Source: Modestobacter italicus (GTDB lineage Bacteria > Actinomycetota > Actinomycetes > Mycobacteriales > Geodermatophilaceae). Taken from it: a DNA stretch of 64,000 nt. The stretch is from positions 744,001 through 808,000 of the forward strand of contig NZ_JABGCJ010000001.1 in assembly GCF_019799965.1 (NCBI RefSeq). The letters are read 5' to 3'. Under the pieces are notes generated by a model that was not told the DNA's origin, did not search any database, and saw only the letters and a list, made by a program, of their open reading frames with translations. Of the stretch, positions 31,177 through 42,110 are shown one piece after another; the stretch's first letter is position 1; every line of letters starts with the position of its first letter. The translations under genes and the position numbers were made by a program.

Positions 31177-32831
31177 GCCGGCTGCTCCTCGCTGGTGGTG
31201 GACGGGGTCGGGTCGGATGCGGCCGGCCGGTCGCCCACGCGCACGTGCGCCACGGCGGCCCGCTCGACCGGGAGGGCGGCGACGTAGCGGCGCATGAAGG
31301 CGTCGAAGCCGGCGACGTCGTCCGGGTCGGGCTCGACGGTCTGCAGGCTGGTGCCGGCGAAGACCGAGGTGGCCAGGTAGTCGGCCAGGTCCTGCCCCGG
31401 CGCACGACCGGTGGCGAAGGCGGCCAGGACGGCGATGCCCCAGGCACCGCCCTCTGCGGCCACGTCGCCGACCGAGACCGGGGTGTCGATCGCGGCGGCC
31501 AGGAACCGCTGCGCCACTCCCTCGGTCTTGAACAGGCCACCGTGGGCGAACATCCGGTCCAGCCGCACGCCCTCGGCCTGCAGCACGTCCATGCCGATCC
31601 GCAGCGTGGCCAGCGAGGAGAACAGCTGGGTGCGCATGAAGCTGCCCAGGTCCAGCGGGCTGTCCGGGGACCGCAGGAACAGCGGGCGCCCCTCCTCGAA
31701 GTCGGTGATCGGCTCACCGGAGAGGTAGTTGTAGGCGAGCATCCCGCCGCCGTCCCGCGCGCCGTCCAGCGCGGCGGTGAACAGCGTCTGGAACACCTGC
31801 GCGGAGTCGACCTCGGCCCCCAGTGCCCGGGCGAACTGGGTGAACAGCCCGGCCCAGGCGTCCAGCTCACTGGCCCCGTTGTTGCAGTGCACCATCGCCA
31901 CCGGGTCACCGGCCGGCGTGGTGACCAGGTCCAGCTCGCGGTGCACCCCGGCGAGGTCGCCCTCGAGCACGACCATGGCGAAGATGCTGGTGCCGGCGGA
32001 GACGTTGCCGGTGCGGGGCGCGACCGAGTTGGTGGCCACCATCCCCGTGCCGGCGTCCCCCTCCGGCGGGCACAGCGGGGTGCCCGCCCGCAGCCGTCCG
32101 GCCGGGTCGAGCAGCCGCGCGCCGGCCTCGGTGAGGGTGCCGGCCGGCTGGCCGGCGACGGCGACGGCGGGCAGCAGCCCGGCGAGGCCGAGCTCGGCCC
32201 CGGCCTCGGCGGCCAGCTGGTCGAACCGGGCAAGCATGGTGGCGTCGTACCCGCCGGTGGTGGCGTCGATGGGGAACATGCCGCTGGCGTCGCCGACGCC
32301 CAGGACCTTCTCGCCGGTGAGCTGCCAGTGCACGTACCCGGCCAGGGTCGTCAGGTGGTCCAGCCGACCGACGTGCTCCTCGCCGTCCAGCACGGCCTGG
32401 TAGAGGTGCGCCACGCTCCACCGGTGCGGGATGTTGACCCCGAACTCGGCGCTGAGCCGCTCGGTCGCCCGGCCGGTGTTGGTGTTCCGCCAGGTGCGGA
32501 ACGGCGCGAGCAGCGTCCCGTCGGCGTCGAAGGCGAGGTAGCCGTGCATCATCGCCGACACCCCGAGCGCGCCGACCCCGGCGAGCTCGACATCGTGCCG
32601 GCGGCGCACGTCCTCGGCCAGGGCGGACACGCTCCGCTGCACGCCGGACCAGACCTCGTCCAGCGAGTAGGTCCAGAGCCCGTCGACCAGCTGGTTCTCC
32701 CAGTCGTGGCTGCCGACGGCCAGGGGCTCGTGGTCCGGCCCGATCAGCACCGCCTTGATCCGGGTCGAACCGAGTTCGATGCCCAGGGCCGTGCGGCCCG
32801 AGGTGATCGCGGCGCCGGCGTCGGTCGTCAT
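31173..32831 (-). CDS. araB: Ribulokinase-type FGGY carbohydrate kinase
   Basis: 552 residues from ATG with GGGAGGGAA upstream. FGGY kinase: N-terminal phosphate loop [16 protein letters not shown] (about 16-31), substrate domain with [19 protein letters not shown]-domain [11 protein letters not shown] and the C-terminal [17 protein letters not shown]. It phosphorylates L-ribulose in this context. By sequence alone FGGY subfamilies are hard to separate, but position first in araB-araD-araA and coupling by ATGA make ribulokinase the best call. A LacI-type operator lies 83 bases upstream. Confidence 0.88.
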   Translation of the reverse strand: MTTDAGAAITSGRTALGIELGSTRIKAVLIGPDHEPLAVGSHDWENQLVDGLWTYSLDEVWSGVQRSVSALAEDVRRRHDVELAGVGALGVSAMMHGYLAFDADGTLLAPFRTWRNTNTGRATERLSAEFGVNIPHRWSVAHLYQAVLDGEEHVGRLDHLTTLAGYVHWQLTGEKVLGVGDASGMFPIDATTGGYDATMLARFDQLAAEAGAELGLAGLLPAVAVAGQPAGTLTEAGARLLDPAGRLRAGTPLCPPEGDAGTGMVATNSVAPRTGNVSAGTSIFAMVVLEGDLAGVHRELDLVTTPAGDPVAMVHCNNGASELDAWAGLFTQFARALGAEVDSAQVFQTLFTAALDGARDGGGMLAYNYLSGEPITDFEEGRPLFLRSPDSPLDLGSFMRTQLFSSLATLRIGMDVLQAEGVRLDRMFAHGGLFKTEGVAQRFLAAAIDTPVSVGDVAAEGGAWGIAVLAAFATGRAPGQDLADYLATSVFAGTSLQTVEPDPDDVAGFDAFMRRYVAALPVERAAVAHVRVGDRPAASDPTPSTTSEEQPA

Positions 32832-32913
32832 GTCAGGGGTTCCCTCCCGCCCACCGGTGGGTGGGCTCGTCTCAGCGATCCGATCGACCGCGAGACGCGG
32901 CACGAGTCGTGAT

Positions 32914-32927
32914 TGTTAGCGTTAACA
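32914..32927. promoter_or_regulatory. LacI-type operator of the araBDA operon
   Basis: TGTTAGCGTTAACA, a near-perfect 14-bp dyad with central CG, typical of LacI-family sites. It lies just after the end of the LacI gene and upstream of araB. It matches the site at 38274-38287 at most positions. Confidence 0.75.
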
Positions 32928-32936
32928 TCCGCGTCG

Positions 32937-33989
32937 TCAAACGGCACGGGGCATGAGTCGGGCCGGCGCGGTCGACGCCCGCACCACCAGCTCGGGCAGC
33001 ACCGGATCGGCCTCCAGCTCCTCACCGCGCAGCCGGGCGAGCACCAGCTCGACGCCGCGGCGCCCCAGTTCGGCGAAGTCCTGGCGCACCGTCGTCAGCG
33101 GGGGCAGGTAGTAGGCGCACTCGGGGACGTCGTCGAAGCCGACCACGCTGATGTCACCGGGCACCGACAGACCCTCCTCGCAGAGCGCGTTGAGCACCCC
33201 CAGGGCCATCTGGTCGTTGGCCACGAACACCGCGGTGACCTCGTCGGCCGTGCCACGGGCGGCGCGCGCCATGGCGGCCAGCTCCCGGCCGGCCGCGAAG
33301 CCGGAGGAGGGCCACCAGTCGCCGCACAGCACCTCGGGCACCGGCGCCCCGGCGGCCTCCAGCTCGCGGCGCCAGCCGACCCGCCGGCCCCGCGCCTCCA
33401 GGGAGTCCCCCGGCCCGGTCACGTGGTGCACCGTGCGGTGCCCCAGGTCGAGCAGGTGGCGGGTGGCCAGTGCGGCGCCGACCTCCTGGTCCACCCAGAC
33501 GGTCGGCCGGGCGTCGTCCCGACCGACCTGGACGGCGATCAGCGGCACCGGCGCCTCGAACCGGCGCAGCGCATCGACGGCCTGCCCGTAGGTGGACAAC
33601 GCCACCACTGCGTCGACCGACTGGCCGACGAACAGGTCGACGGCCTCACGCATGGCGACCTCGCTGTCGTCGTCCAGGATGGCGACGCTGAGCGAGTAGC
33701 CCGCGGCGCGGGCGGCCTTCTCCAGCCCGAGCAGCGTCTGGGCCGGGCCGTACTGGTTGATGTGCGAGGTGACCAGCCCGATCGTCCGCGTCGAGCCGGT
33801 CACCAGGGCGCGGGCGGCCGTGTTGGGGCGGTACCCGAGTTCGGCGATCGCCCGTTGCACCCGCTCGCGGGTGCCGGGCGCCACGTTCGGGTGCCCGTTG
33901 ACCACCCGGGAGACCGTCTGGTGCGAGACCCCGGCGCGGGCCGCCACGTCGGACAGCCCGAGGGAACGCGTCGATCCGTCCGGCAGCAC
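32937..33989 (-). CDS. LacI family transcriptional regulator of arabinose genes
   Basis: 350 residues; GTG after AAGGGGGAACC. The N-terminal LacI helix-turn-helix is LSDVAARAGVSHQTVSRVVNG (about 12-32), with hinge helix RPNTAARALVTGSTRTIGLV. The periplasmic-binding-like effector domain has DAVVALSTYG, RTVHHVTGPGDSLEARGR and VFVANDQMALGVLNAL. It sits between the importer and araB genes on the same strand. Matching operators upstream of araB and chvE point to it as the local repressor, with L-arabinose or a metabolite as inducer (inference). Confidence 0.9.
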   Translation of the reverse strand: MLPDGSTRSLGLSDVAARAGVSHQTVSRVVNGHPNVAPGTRERVQRAIAELGYRPNTAARALVTGSTRTIGLVTSHINQYGPAQTLLGLEKAARAAGYSLSVAILDDDSEVAMREAVDLFVGQSVDAVVALSTYGQAVDALRRFEAPVPLIAVQVGRDDARPTVWVDQEVGAALATRHLLDLGHRTVHHVTGPGDSLEARGRRVGWRRELEAAGAPVPEVLCGDWWPSSGFAAGRELAAMARAARGTADEVTAVFVANDQMALGVLNALCEEGLSVPGDISVVGFDDVPECAYYLPPLTTVRQDFAELGRRGVELVLARLRGEELEADPVLPELVVRASTAPARLMPRAV

Positions 33990-34003
33990 GGTTCCCCCTT
34001 CCG

Positions 34004-34057
34004 GAGGACGGCGACGATGCCGTCCTCGACTGGGGGGCGGCCCCGATGCCGCCCCCC
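34004..34057. terminator. Two adjacent hairpins between mmsB and the LacI gene
   Basis: GAGGACGGC/GCCGTCCTC around GACGAT (34004-34027), and GGGGGGCGGC/GCCGCCCCCC around CCCGAT (34032-34057). They probably end or attenuate importer transcription before the regulator gene. Confidence 0.65.
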
Positions 34058-34080
34058 GACCGGTGGTGCTGCGGACTACG

Positions 34081-35342
34081 TCAGCGGGAGGAGCCGGCGC
34101 GCCGCTTGTTGTAGACGTCGAAGGCGACGGCGAGCAGGAGCACCAGGCCCTTGACGACCGACTGGATCGACTGGTCGACGCCCATGAGCTGCATGCCGTT
34201 GCTCATGACGGCCATGATCAGACCACCGACCATGGCGCCGACGACGGTGCCGACACCGCCGGTGACGGCAGCGCCACCGATGAACGCGGCGGCGATGGCG
34301 TCGAGCTCGAACATCTCACCGGCGGCCGGCTGGGCGCCGTTGGACCGCGAGGAGTAGATGATCCCCGCCACCGCGGACAGGAAGCCCATGTTGACGAAGA
34401 TCCAGAAGTTGACGGCCTTGACCTTGACGCCGGAGAGCGTCGCGGCCGACAGGTTGCCGCCGATCGCGTAGACCTGGCGGCCGAAGACCGACCGCTTGGT
34501 GACCACGCTGTAGACCAGGATCAGCGCCGCCAGGATGACCAGCACGTACGGCAGGCCACGGGCGTTCGCGAGCTGCCAGGCGAAGGCCATGACGACCAGG
34601 CCGACGGCGACGATCTTCGCCACGAACAGCGGGAAAGACTCGACCGGCTGCTTGTAGGCCGTGCGGGCCTGGCGGGTGCGGAACTGGCTGAAGGCGTAAC
34701 CGGCGACCGCGACCCCACCGATGAGCAGGGTGAAGGCGTCGTAGCCGTTGCCGCCGATCAGCCCGTTGGAGAAGCCGCTGGCGATCTTCTGGTACTCGCT
34801 GGGGAACGGCGAGAGGGAGATGTTCTCCAGCACCTGCAGGGTCAGGCCGCGGAACAGCAGCATGCCGGCGAGGGTCACGATGAAGGCGGGGATGCCCACG
34901 TAGGCGACCCAGAAGCCGTGCCAGGCCCCGACCACCAGGCCGACGGCGATCGCGGCGAGCGCGCCGACCCACCAGGGCACGCCCTGCCGGATGACCAGCA
35001 CCGCGGAGACGGCACCGGTCAGCGCCACCACCGAGCCGACCGACAGGTCGATGTGGCCGGCGATGATCACGATGACCATGCCGATGGCCAGCACCAGGAT
35101 GTAGGAGTACTGCAGGACGATGTTCGTGATGTTGCCGGGGCTCAGCGAGGTGCCCTCGGTCAGGATCGCGAACAGCGCGACGATCGCCACGAAGGCGATG
35201 TAGATGCCGCTGGTCCGCAGGTTGCGGGAGAACAGCGAGCGGAAGTCGCTGCCCTCGCCGCCAGCGGCGATGGCAGGCGCCACGTCCTTCTGGGCGGTGG
35301 CCGACTGCGCTTCCGGCTCCGACGACGGAGGCACGGTCCTGG

Positions 35343-35346
<4 letters not shown>
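34081..35346 (-). CDS. mmsB: Multiple-monosaccharide ABC transporter permease
   Basis: 421 residues with about ten hydrophobic helices. BPD_transp_2 (AraH/XylH/RbsC type) family markers: [24 protein letters not shown] (about 90-113), [20 protein letters not shown] and [31 protein letters not shown]. The length and the inserted loop [21 protein letters not shown] fit the GguB/MmsB subgroup. The 8-residue tail NKRRAGSS is cytoplasmic. ATGA overlap with mmsA. Confidence 0.92.
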
Positions 35347-36878
<1,532 letters not shown>

Positions 36879-37009
36879 GGGACTACGTCGTCCTCGCCCT
36901 CTCAGCGGGATGGGTGGGGGCCGGTGTGCGACACACGGCCCCGCGTTTCCGGTTGCCCGGCTCCCCGGGCTGTCCCGGCCCTGTCCAGTGGCAGGTCCAG
37001 GAGGTGGTA

Positions 37010-37047
37010 CCGGCCGGGCTCGGCAGCTGTGCGCCGAGCCCGGCCGG
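37010..37047. terminator. Intercistronic 15-bp hairpin between chvE and mmsA
   Basis: CCGGCCGGGCTCGGC pairs perfectly with GCCGAGCCCGGCCGG around AGCTGTGC, 18 bases after the chvE stop. In binding-protein-dependent transporters such a hairpin usually yields extra mRNA for the binding protein by partial termination or 3' stabilisation. Confidence 0.7.
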
Positions 37048-37064
37048 GACTGTGGGGCCGGACG

Positions 37065-38204
37065 TCAGTCCGACTGGCCCGAGGCGACCTCTTCGGCCGT
37101 CCAGTAGCCCGAGTCGATCAGCTTGGACTGGATGTCCTCGGCGTAGACCGTCTCGACGGGCAGCAGGTAGGAGGGGACGACCTTGACACCGTTGTCGTAC
37201 GTCTCGGTGTCGTTGGCCTCCGGCTCCTCACCCTCGAGGAAGGCCTCGGCCGCGGTGACGGCCTGCTCGGCCAGCTGGCGGGTGTCCTTGAAGATCGTGG
37301 AGCTCTGGACACCGTCCTGGATCAGCTTGACCGAGGCGATCTCGGCGTCCTGACCGGTGATGACCGGCATCGGCTTGGCGTCGGTGCCGTAGCCGGCGTT
37401 CTGCAGGGCGGTGATGATGCCGCGCGAGATGCCGTCGTAGGGCGAGAGGACGCCGTTGACGACCGAGCCGTCGCTGTAGCTGGAGGTGAGCAGGTCCTCC
37501 ATGCGGCGCTGGGCCGTCTCCTGCGACCAGCGCAGCGTGGCAGCCTGCTCGATGCTCGTCTGGCCCGACTTCACGACCAGCGTGCCGTCCTCGATGAACG
37601 GCTCCAGGGTGTCGTAGGCACCGTTGAAGAAGAACCCGGCGTTGTTGTCGTCCAGCGAGCCGGCGAACAGCTCGACGTTGAACGGACCGGTGGCACCCGT
37701 CGGGTTGCCGTCCTTGTCGGTGACACCCAGGCCGGCCAGCAGGGCGGTGCCCTGCGCGACGCCGACCTTGTAGTTGTCGAAGCTGACGTAGAAGTCGACG
37801 TTCTCGGTGTCGCGGATCAGCCGGTCGTAGCTGATGACCGGGATGCCCTGGTCGGCGGCGTTCTGCAGCTGCGCGCTCAGCGCGGTGCCGTCGATCGCGG
37901 CGACGATCAGCAGATCGGCACCCTCGGTGATCATCTGGTCGATCTGCTGCGCCTGGGTCGGGATGTCGTCACCGGCGAACTGCAGGTTGACGTCGTACCC
38001 GGCCTCCTCCAGCTGCGACTCGACGGCCTCGCCGTCGGCGATCCACCGCTCAGAGGTCTGCGTGGGCATCGCGACACCGATGGTGAGGTCACCCGGGTCG
38101 GCGTCCGCGGTGTCGTTGTTGCTGCCGGCGCCGCCGCCGCCACAGGCCGTGAGGCCGAGGGCCAGTGCGGCACCGAGGGCGGTCAGCCCGAGCTTCTTGT
38201 TCAC
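37065..38204 (-). CDS. chvE: Multiple-monosaccharide ABC transporter substrate-binding lipoprotein
   Basis: 379 residues from the second of two GTGs (38210 would add two residues); AAGGAG lies upstream. Lipoprotein signal NKKLGLTALGAALALGLTAC with lipobox LTAC, followed by GGGGAGSNND. The mature part is a type I periplasmic-binding fold: LTIGVAMPTQTSERWIADGE, ADLLIVAAIDGTALS, VNGVLSPYDGISRG and PVITGQDAEIASVKLIQDG. These match ChvE/GguE/MmsA-system proteins that bind arabinose, xylose, galactose or glucose. First gene of the importer operon, behind a LacI-type operator. Confidence 0.93.
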   Translation of the reverse strand: MNKKLGLTALGAALALGLTACGGGGAGSNNDTADADPGDLTIGVAMPTQTSERWIADGEAVESQLEEAGYDVNLQFAGDDIPTQAQQIDQMITEGADLLIVAAIDGTALSAQLQNAADQGIPVISYDRLIRDTENVDFYVSFDNYKVGVAQGTALLAGLGVTDKDGNPTGATGPFNVELFAGSLDDNNAGFFFNGAYDTLEPFIEDGTLVVKSGQTSIEQAATLRWSQETAQRRMEDLLTSSYSDGSVVNGVLSPYDGISRGIITALQNAGYGTDAKPMPVITGQDAEIASVKLIQDGVQSSTIFKDTRQLAEQAVTAAEAFLEGEEPEANDTETYDNGVKVVPSYLLPVETVYAEDIQSKLIDSGYWTAEEVASGQSD

Positions 38205-38273
38205 TGCCACATCTCTCCTTCGAGACATCTGCCGCCCGTTGGCGCAGGCCCGCCGCTGTGCGGGCCGAGACAG

Positions 38274-38287
38274 TGTGAGCGCTAACA
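38274..38287. promoter_or_regulatory. LacI-type operator of the chvE-mmsA-mmsB operon
   Basis: On the minus strand TGTTAGCGCTCACA, one base from a perfect dyad, 70 bases before chvE. It shares the TGTTAGCG-Y-T-M-ACA pattern with the araB operator. Confidence 0.75.
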
Positions 38288-38377
38288 ACGGGGGTGCGTC
38301 AACCCCTTGACCCCAAGTTGATCGTCACGGTCGCGTAACGACGCGTTCACGTGCTCCCGACCAGGGCACCCCGGCTG

Positions 38378-38405
38378 CCGACCCCCTCCGATGGGAGGGG
38401 GTCGG
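38378..38405. terminator. Hairpin after the FtsX-type permease gene
   Basis: CCGACCCCCTCC pairs perfectly with GGAGGGGGTCGG around GATG, 12 bases beyond the permease stop codon on the minus strand. Confidence 0.7.
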
Positions 38406-38416
38406 CACCGGGCCCG

Positions 38417-40993
38417 CTACTCCCGGGTGCCCGCCGCGGCCGCGCGCGATCGGCGCAGCAGCGCTCGGGTGGGCAGGCCGGTGGCCACCAGGGTGAGGAC
38501 GACGACCCCACCGAGGATCGCCACCGCGACCGGCGCGGGCACGTACGGCCCGGCCCCCGTCGCCCCGCGCACCGACTGCTGGAGCGTCCCCCAGGCGATC
38601 AGCGAGCCGAGCACGACCGCGGCCCCCGAGACGACGAGCGCCTCCAGCCGGGCGGTGCGCAGCACCTGACGCCGGGTCGCACCGATCATGCCCAGCAGCG
38701 CGACCTCCCGGCCGCGGGCGAGCCCGATCATCACCAGGGTGTTCACCGCCGCGATCGCGGCGAACCCGGCCAGGGCCGCGGCCACCACGTTGTTCAGCCA
38801 CGTGTCGGCCTGCCCCTCGGCGCGCTGCTCGGCCGCGAGGGCGGCCGGGGTCGCCGTCCGTGCCCCCGGCCCGGCCACGTCCCGGAGGGCGGCGAGCCGG
38901 CCGTCGGTGGGTGGCCCGGCATGGCGGACCAGCACCTGCTGGACCACCGGGCCGGAGGCCGGCCCGCGCACCGACTCGTAGGGCATCAGCGCCGAGGCCG
39001 TGCCCAGGCCCCGGCTGTAGACGGCGACGACCTCCGGGCGCATCGGGGTGCCGTCGGGGGCGTAGAGGTCGACCCGCTCGCCGACCGTGGCGCCCAGTGC
39101 CCCGGCCAGCTGGTGGTCCAGGGCGATCGTGCCGGCGTCGTCCCCGCCGGTCGCCGGCCGCAACCGCGCCAGGTCACCGGCGCGCACCCCCAGGTCGAGG
39201 GTCTCGGACAGGCCGTCGAGGTCGCCGGCCACGCCGTAGGCGCTGTAGGGCACCAGCTCACCGACCGAGCCGCCCACCACCGAGCTCGGCAGCACGCCGA
39301 TCGCCGCGCTGACCCCCGGCAGGTCGGCCACCTGCCCGGTCACCTCGGCCGGCAGCACGCCGGCGGAGGTGACCACCGTGTCGGCGACCAGGGCCGCCTC
39401 GGCCTGGGTGCGGGCGGCCCGGTCGACGCTGCCCTGGAGGAACAGCGTCGTGCCGGCGAAGGCGACCGCCATGACCAGCGGCGTGATCGCCGAGGCGAGC
39501 CGGCGGCTGTTCGTACGGCCGTTGGCAGCGGCCAGCCGGCCCGCGACCCCGAACCGGTCGAGCAGCGGCTGCACCAGGCGGGCGATCAGCCCGGCCAGCA
39601 CCGGGCCGAGCAGCCCGACGGCGATCAACAGGGTCAGCACGACGGTCGTGGCCAGGCCCATGCCCAGGTCGCCCGGGGCGTTGGCCGACACGACGGCCAG
39701 CGGCACGCTGCCGGCCAGCGCGACGAGCCCCAGCAGCCAGCGCATCGGCCCGAGCCGGCCACCGGCCAGGGTGACCTCGCGCAGCGCCTCCGCCGGCCGG
39801 ATCCGGGCCGGACGGCGGGCGGCCAGCACCCCGGCGACGATCGCCGAGGCCGCCACGATCAGCGCGCTCACCCCCAGCGCGAGCGGGCCGACCGACAGCT
39901 CGACACCGGGCACGAGGAGGCCGCGGTCCTGCATCGCGCCCAGCAGCCACCGGCTCAGCAGCACCCCGGGCACCAGCCCCAGAGGTGCGGCCAGGAGCGC
40001 CACCAGGCCGGCCTCCACCCCCACCGTGCGGCGCAGCTGGCGCGGCGTCGCACCGATCGCCCGGAGCAGGGCCAGCTCGCGTCCCCGCTGCTCGACCGCC
40101 AGCGACGTCGTGGACACCACCACGAAGACGGCGACCACGAGCAGGATGCCGCCGAGCGAGCCCCCCAGGGCGGTCAGCATCTCCCGGGTCATCGCGAACC
40201 CCGGGCTCTCCACCTCGCCCCGCTCGTCCCCGGTGGTGACCACCAGGCCGGTCGGGCCGGCCGCGGCGTCGTCGACGACGTCCCGCACGGCACCGGCCAG
40301 CTCGGCGGTCGACGTCCCGGCCGCCGGCAACACGGCGATCGCCTGGACCCGGCCGGGGTGCCCGGCCAGCGTGGCGGCGTCCGCATCGGCGAACCAGGCC
40401 CGCGGGCCGCCCCCGGACGGCGACTCGACCAGCGCGGCGACGGTGAACGACGCCTGGCCCGACGGCGTGGTCAGCGCGACGTCGTCACCGACCCGCAGCC
40501 CGGCCGCTCCAGCGGTGGCCGGGTCGAGCGCGACCTCGCCGCTGTCCGGTCCGTCCGAGGCCGGGACGTCGGACGGCGGCCACAGGGCGGTGGCCGACCA
40601 GCCCTCGGCCGTCCACGCCGGCCCGGTCGCCGTCGCCAACGCGTCCTCGGCCGGGGAGACCGGGAACGAGGTGTCGGGGACGACGGTGCCCACGCCGGCG
40701 AGTGCGGCCAGCCGGTCGGCCAGGCCGGCGTCCACCAGCGGGCGCTCACCGAGCACCGTGCTCGCCGTCCAGCCGTCGTCCTGGACCTCGCGGACCTCGT
40801 CGCCGGCGGCGACCACCACCGGCGCGGTGACGTAGCGGTCGGGGGTGGCGCCGGCGGTGATCCCGGTCTGCAGGAAGAGCGCCGCGGCCGACACGGTGGC
40901 CGAGGCGAACAGCAGCGCGACGAAGGCACCGACGAACGACGACGGCCGGAAGCGGATGGACGCCCTGGCCAGACCGTTGGGACGCCAGCTCAT
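38417..40993 (-). CDS. FtsX-like ABC transporter permease
   Basis: 858 residues, two FtsX permease repeats. Each has a long extracytoplasmic MacB-PCD-like domain after an N-terminal helix (SSFVGAFVALLFASATVSAAALFL), followed by three-helix bundles ([70 protein letters not shown]). The RELALLRAIGATPRQLRRTV coupling-helix motif is present in both halves. The family exports peptides or lipoproteins or works as a mechanotransmitter; substrate unknown. Coupled by ATGA to the ATPase gene. Confidence 0.88.
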   Translation of the reverse strand: MSWRPNGLARASIRFRPSSFVGAFVALLFASATVSAAALFLQTGITAGATPDRYVTAPVVVAAGDEVREVQDDGWTASTVLGERPLVDAGLADRLAALAGVGTVVPDTSFPVSPAEDALATATGPAWTAEGWSATALWPPSDVPASDGPDSGEVALDPATAGAAGLRVGDDVALTTPSGQASFTVAALVESPSGGGPRAWFADADAATLAGHPGRVQAIAVLPAAGTSTAELAGAVRDVVDDAAAGPTGLVVTTGDERGEVESPGFAMTREMLTALGGSLGGILLVVAVFVVVSTTSLAVEQRGRELALLRAIGATPRQLRRTVGVEAGLVALLAAPLGLVPGVLLSRWLLGAMQDRGLLVPGVELSVGPLALGVSALIVAASAIVAGVLAARRPARIRPAEALREVTLAGGRLGPMRWLLGLVALAGSVPLAVVSANAPGDLGMGLATTVVLTLLIAVGLLGPVLAGLIARLVQPLLDRFGVAGRLAAANGRTNSRRLASAITPLVMAVAFAGTTLFLQGSVDRAARTQAEAALVADTVVTSAGVLPAEVTGQVADLPGVSAAIGVLPSSVVGGSVGELVPYSAYGVAGDLDGLSETLDLGVRAGDLARLRPATGGDDAGTIALDHQLAGALGATVGERVDLYAPDGTPMRPEVVAVYSRGLGTASALMPYESVRGPASGPVVQQVLVRHAGPPTDGRLAALRDVAGPGARTATPAALAAEQRAEGQADTWLNNVVAAALAGFAAIAAVNTLVMIGLARGREVALLGMIGATRRQVLRTARLEALVVSGAAVVLGSLIAWGTLQQSVRGATGAGPYVPAPVAVAILGGVVVLTLVATGLPTRALLRRSRAAAAGTRE

Positions 40994-41802
40994 CGCAGCG
41001 CCCCGGCCTGCGCCCCCGGGCCGGTCAGCTCCACCATCCGGTCGGCGATCTGCTGCACCGACGGGCGCGCGAGGTCGGCCACGATCCGCCCGTCGGCCAG
41101 GAAGACCACCCGGTCGGCGTAGGAGGCGGCCAGCGCGTCGTGGGTGACCATGACCACGGTGGCCCGGTCCTCGTCGACGATGCCGCGCAGCAGGCGCAAC
41201 ACCTCCGCCGCCGTCCCGCTGTCCAGCGCGCCGGTCGGCTCGTCACCGAAGACGACGTCGGGCCGGCTGACCAGCGCCCGGGCGATGGCGACCCGCTGCT
41301 GCTGGCCACCGGAGAGCTCTGCCGGGCGGCGGCGGACGTGACCGCCCAGGCCCACCCGGTCGAGCACCTCGCGGGCCATCTGCTGCCTGGCCGGCCGTCC
41401 GGACAGGCGGAGCGGGAGCAGCACGTTGTCCGCGGCCGTCAGCGAGGGCAGCAGGTTGAAGGACTGGAAGACGAAGCCGATCCGCTCCCGCCGCAACCGG
41501 GTGAGCTCCTCCTCGCTGAGCGTGGTCAGCTCGGTGCCACCGAGCCGGACCGACCCGGAGCTGGGCCGGTCGAGACCGGCCGCGGTCTGCAGCAACGTGC
41601 TCTTGCCCGAGCCCGACGGCCCCATGACGGCGGTGAAGCTGCCGCGGGTCATGCCGATGGAGACGCCCCGGAGGGCGTGCACCACGGAGTCGCCGCGCCC
41701 GAAGGTGCGCGTGACGTCGGTCAGCGAGACGACGTCCGCGGTCTCCGACGGTGGGACGGGTGTGGGAGCGCTCTCTCGCGAACGCTGCCGGCTGGACCTC
41801 AT
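40990..41802 (-). CDS. MacB/LolD-type ABC transporter ATP-binding protein
   Basis: 270 residues from ATG 41802, preceded by GAGAGG. Walker A is GPSGSGKST (about 63-71), Q-loop VFQSFNLLPSLTAADNVLLPL, signature LSGGQQQRVAIARAL, Walker B VVFGDEPTGALD, and switch His in MVTHDALAA. The SFNLLPSLTAxxNV pattern is typical of the LolD/MacB subfamily that partners FtsX permeases. Its stop overlaps the permease start, so the two form one exporter unit. Confidence 0.93.
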   Translation of the reverse strand: MRSSRQRSRESAPTPVPPSETADVVSLTDVTRTFGRGDSVVHALRGVSIGMTRGSFTAVMGPSGSGKSTLLQTAAGLDRPSSGSVRLGGTELTTLSEEELTRLRRERIGFVFQSFNLLPSLTAADNVLLPLRLSGRPARQQMAREVLDRVGLGGHVRRRPAELSGGQQQRVAIARALVSRPDVVFGDEPTGALDSGTAAEVLRLLRGIVDEDRATVVMVTHDALAASYADRVVFLADGRIVADLARPSVQQIADRMVELTGPGAQAGALR

Positions 41803-42110
41803 GCCGTGCCTCTCTGTCTCGTGGGTCAGGTCAGGCGACGGCACTGTCGATGCGGATCATGACCGAGCGGCCGCCGGCTGTCATCGGGCCGACGCCCGAG
41901 ACCCGGCACGCGGGTTCGGACGGGCCGACGAGGGCAGCCGCCGGGCCGGGCGCCGCCACGTGGCCGCGCCACGGATGATCATGACCCGGCGCGCGGCCCG
42001 GAGACGATGCCGCCAGCCGGTGTACGGGGGTCGGGCTGGCCCGACCATGCAGGGCCGGACCGCGTCCGACACGGGTGGAACGTGAGCCCGGTCACTGGCA
42101 CCATGCGGCC
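41803..42110. other. Intergenic region between ABC exporter and acyl-CoA ligase
   Basis: About 308 bases between divergent genes. It should contain both promoters, but no convincing -35/-10 pair, operator dyad or RNA element was recognised. No coding frame in it looks like protein. Confidence 0.5.

Noticed and set aside
31173-32831. Xylulokinase
   Set aside because: FGGY kinases are hard to tell apart, but the position and ATGA coupling with araD and araA make ribulokinase the better call.
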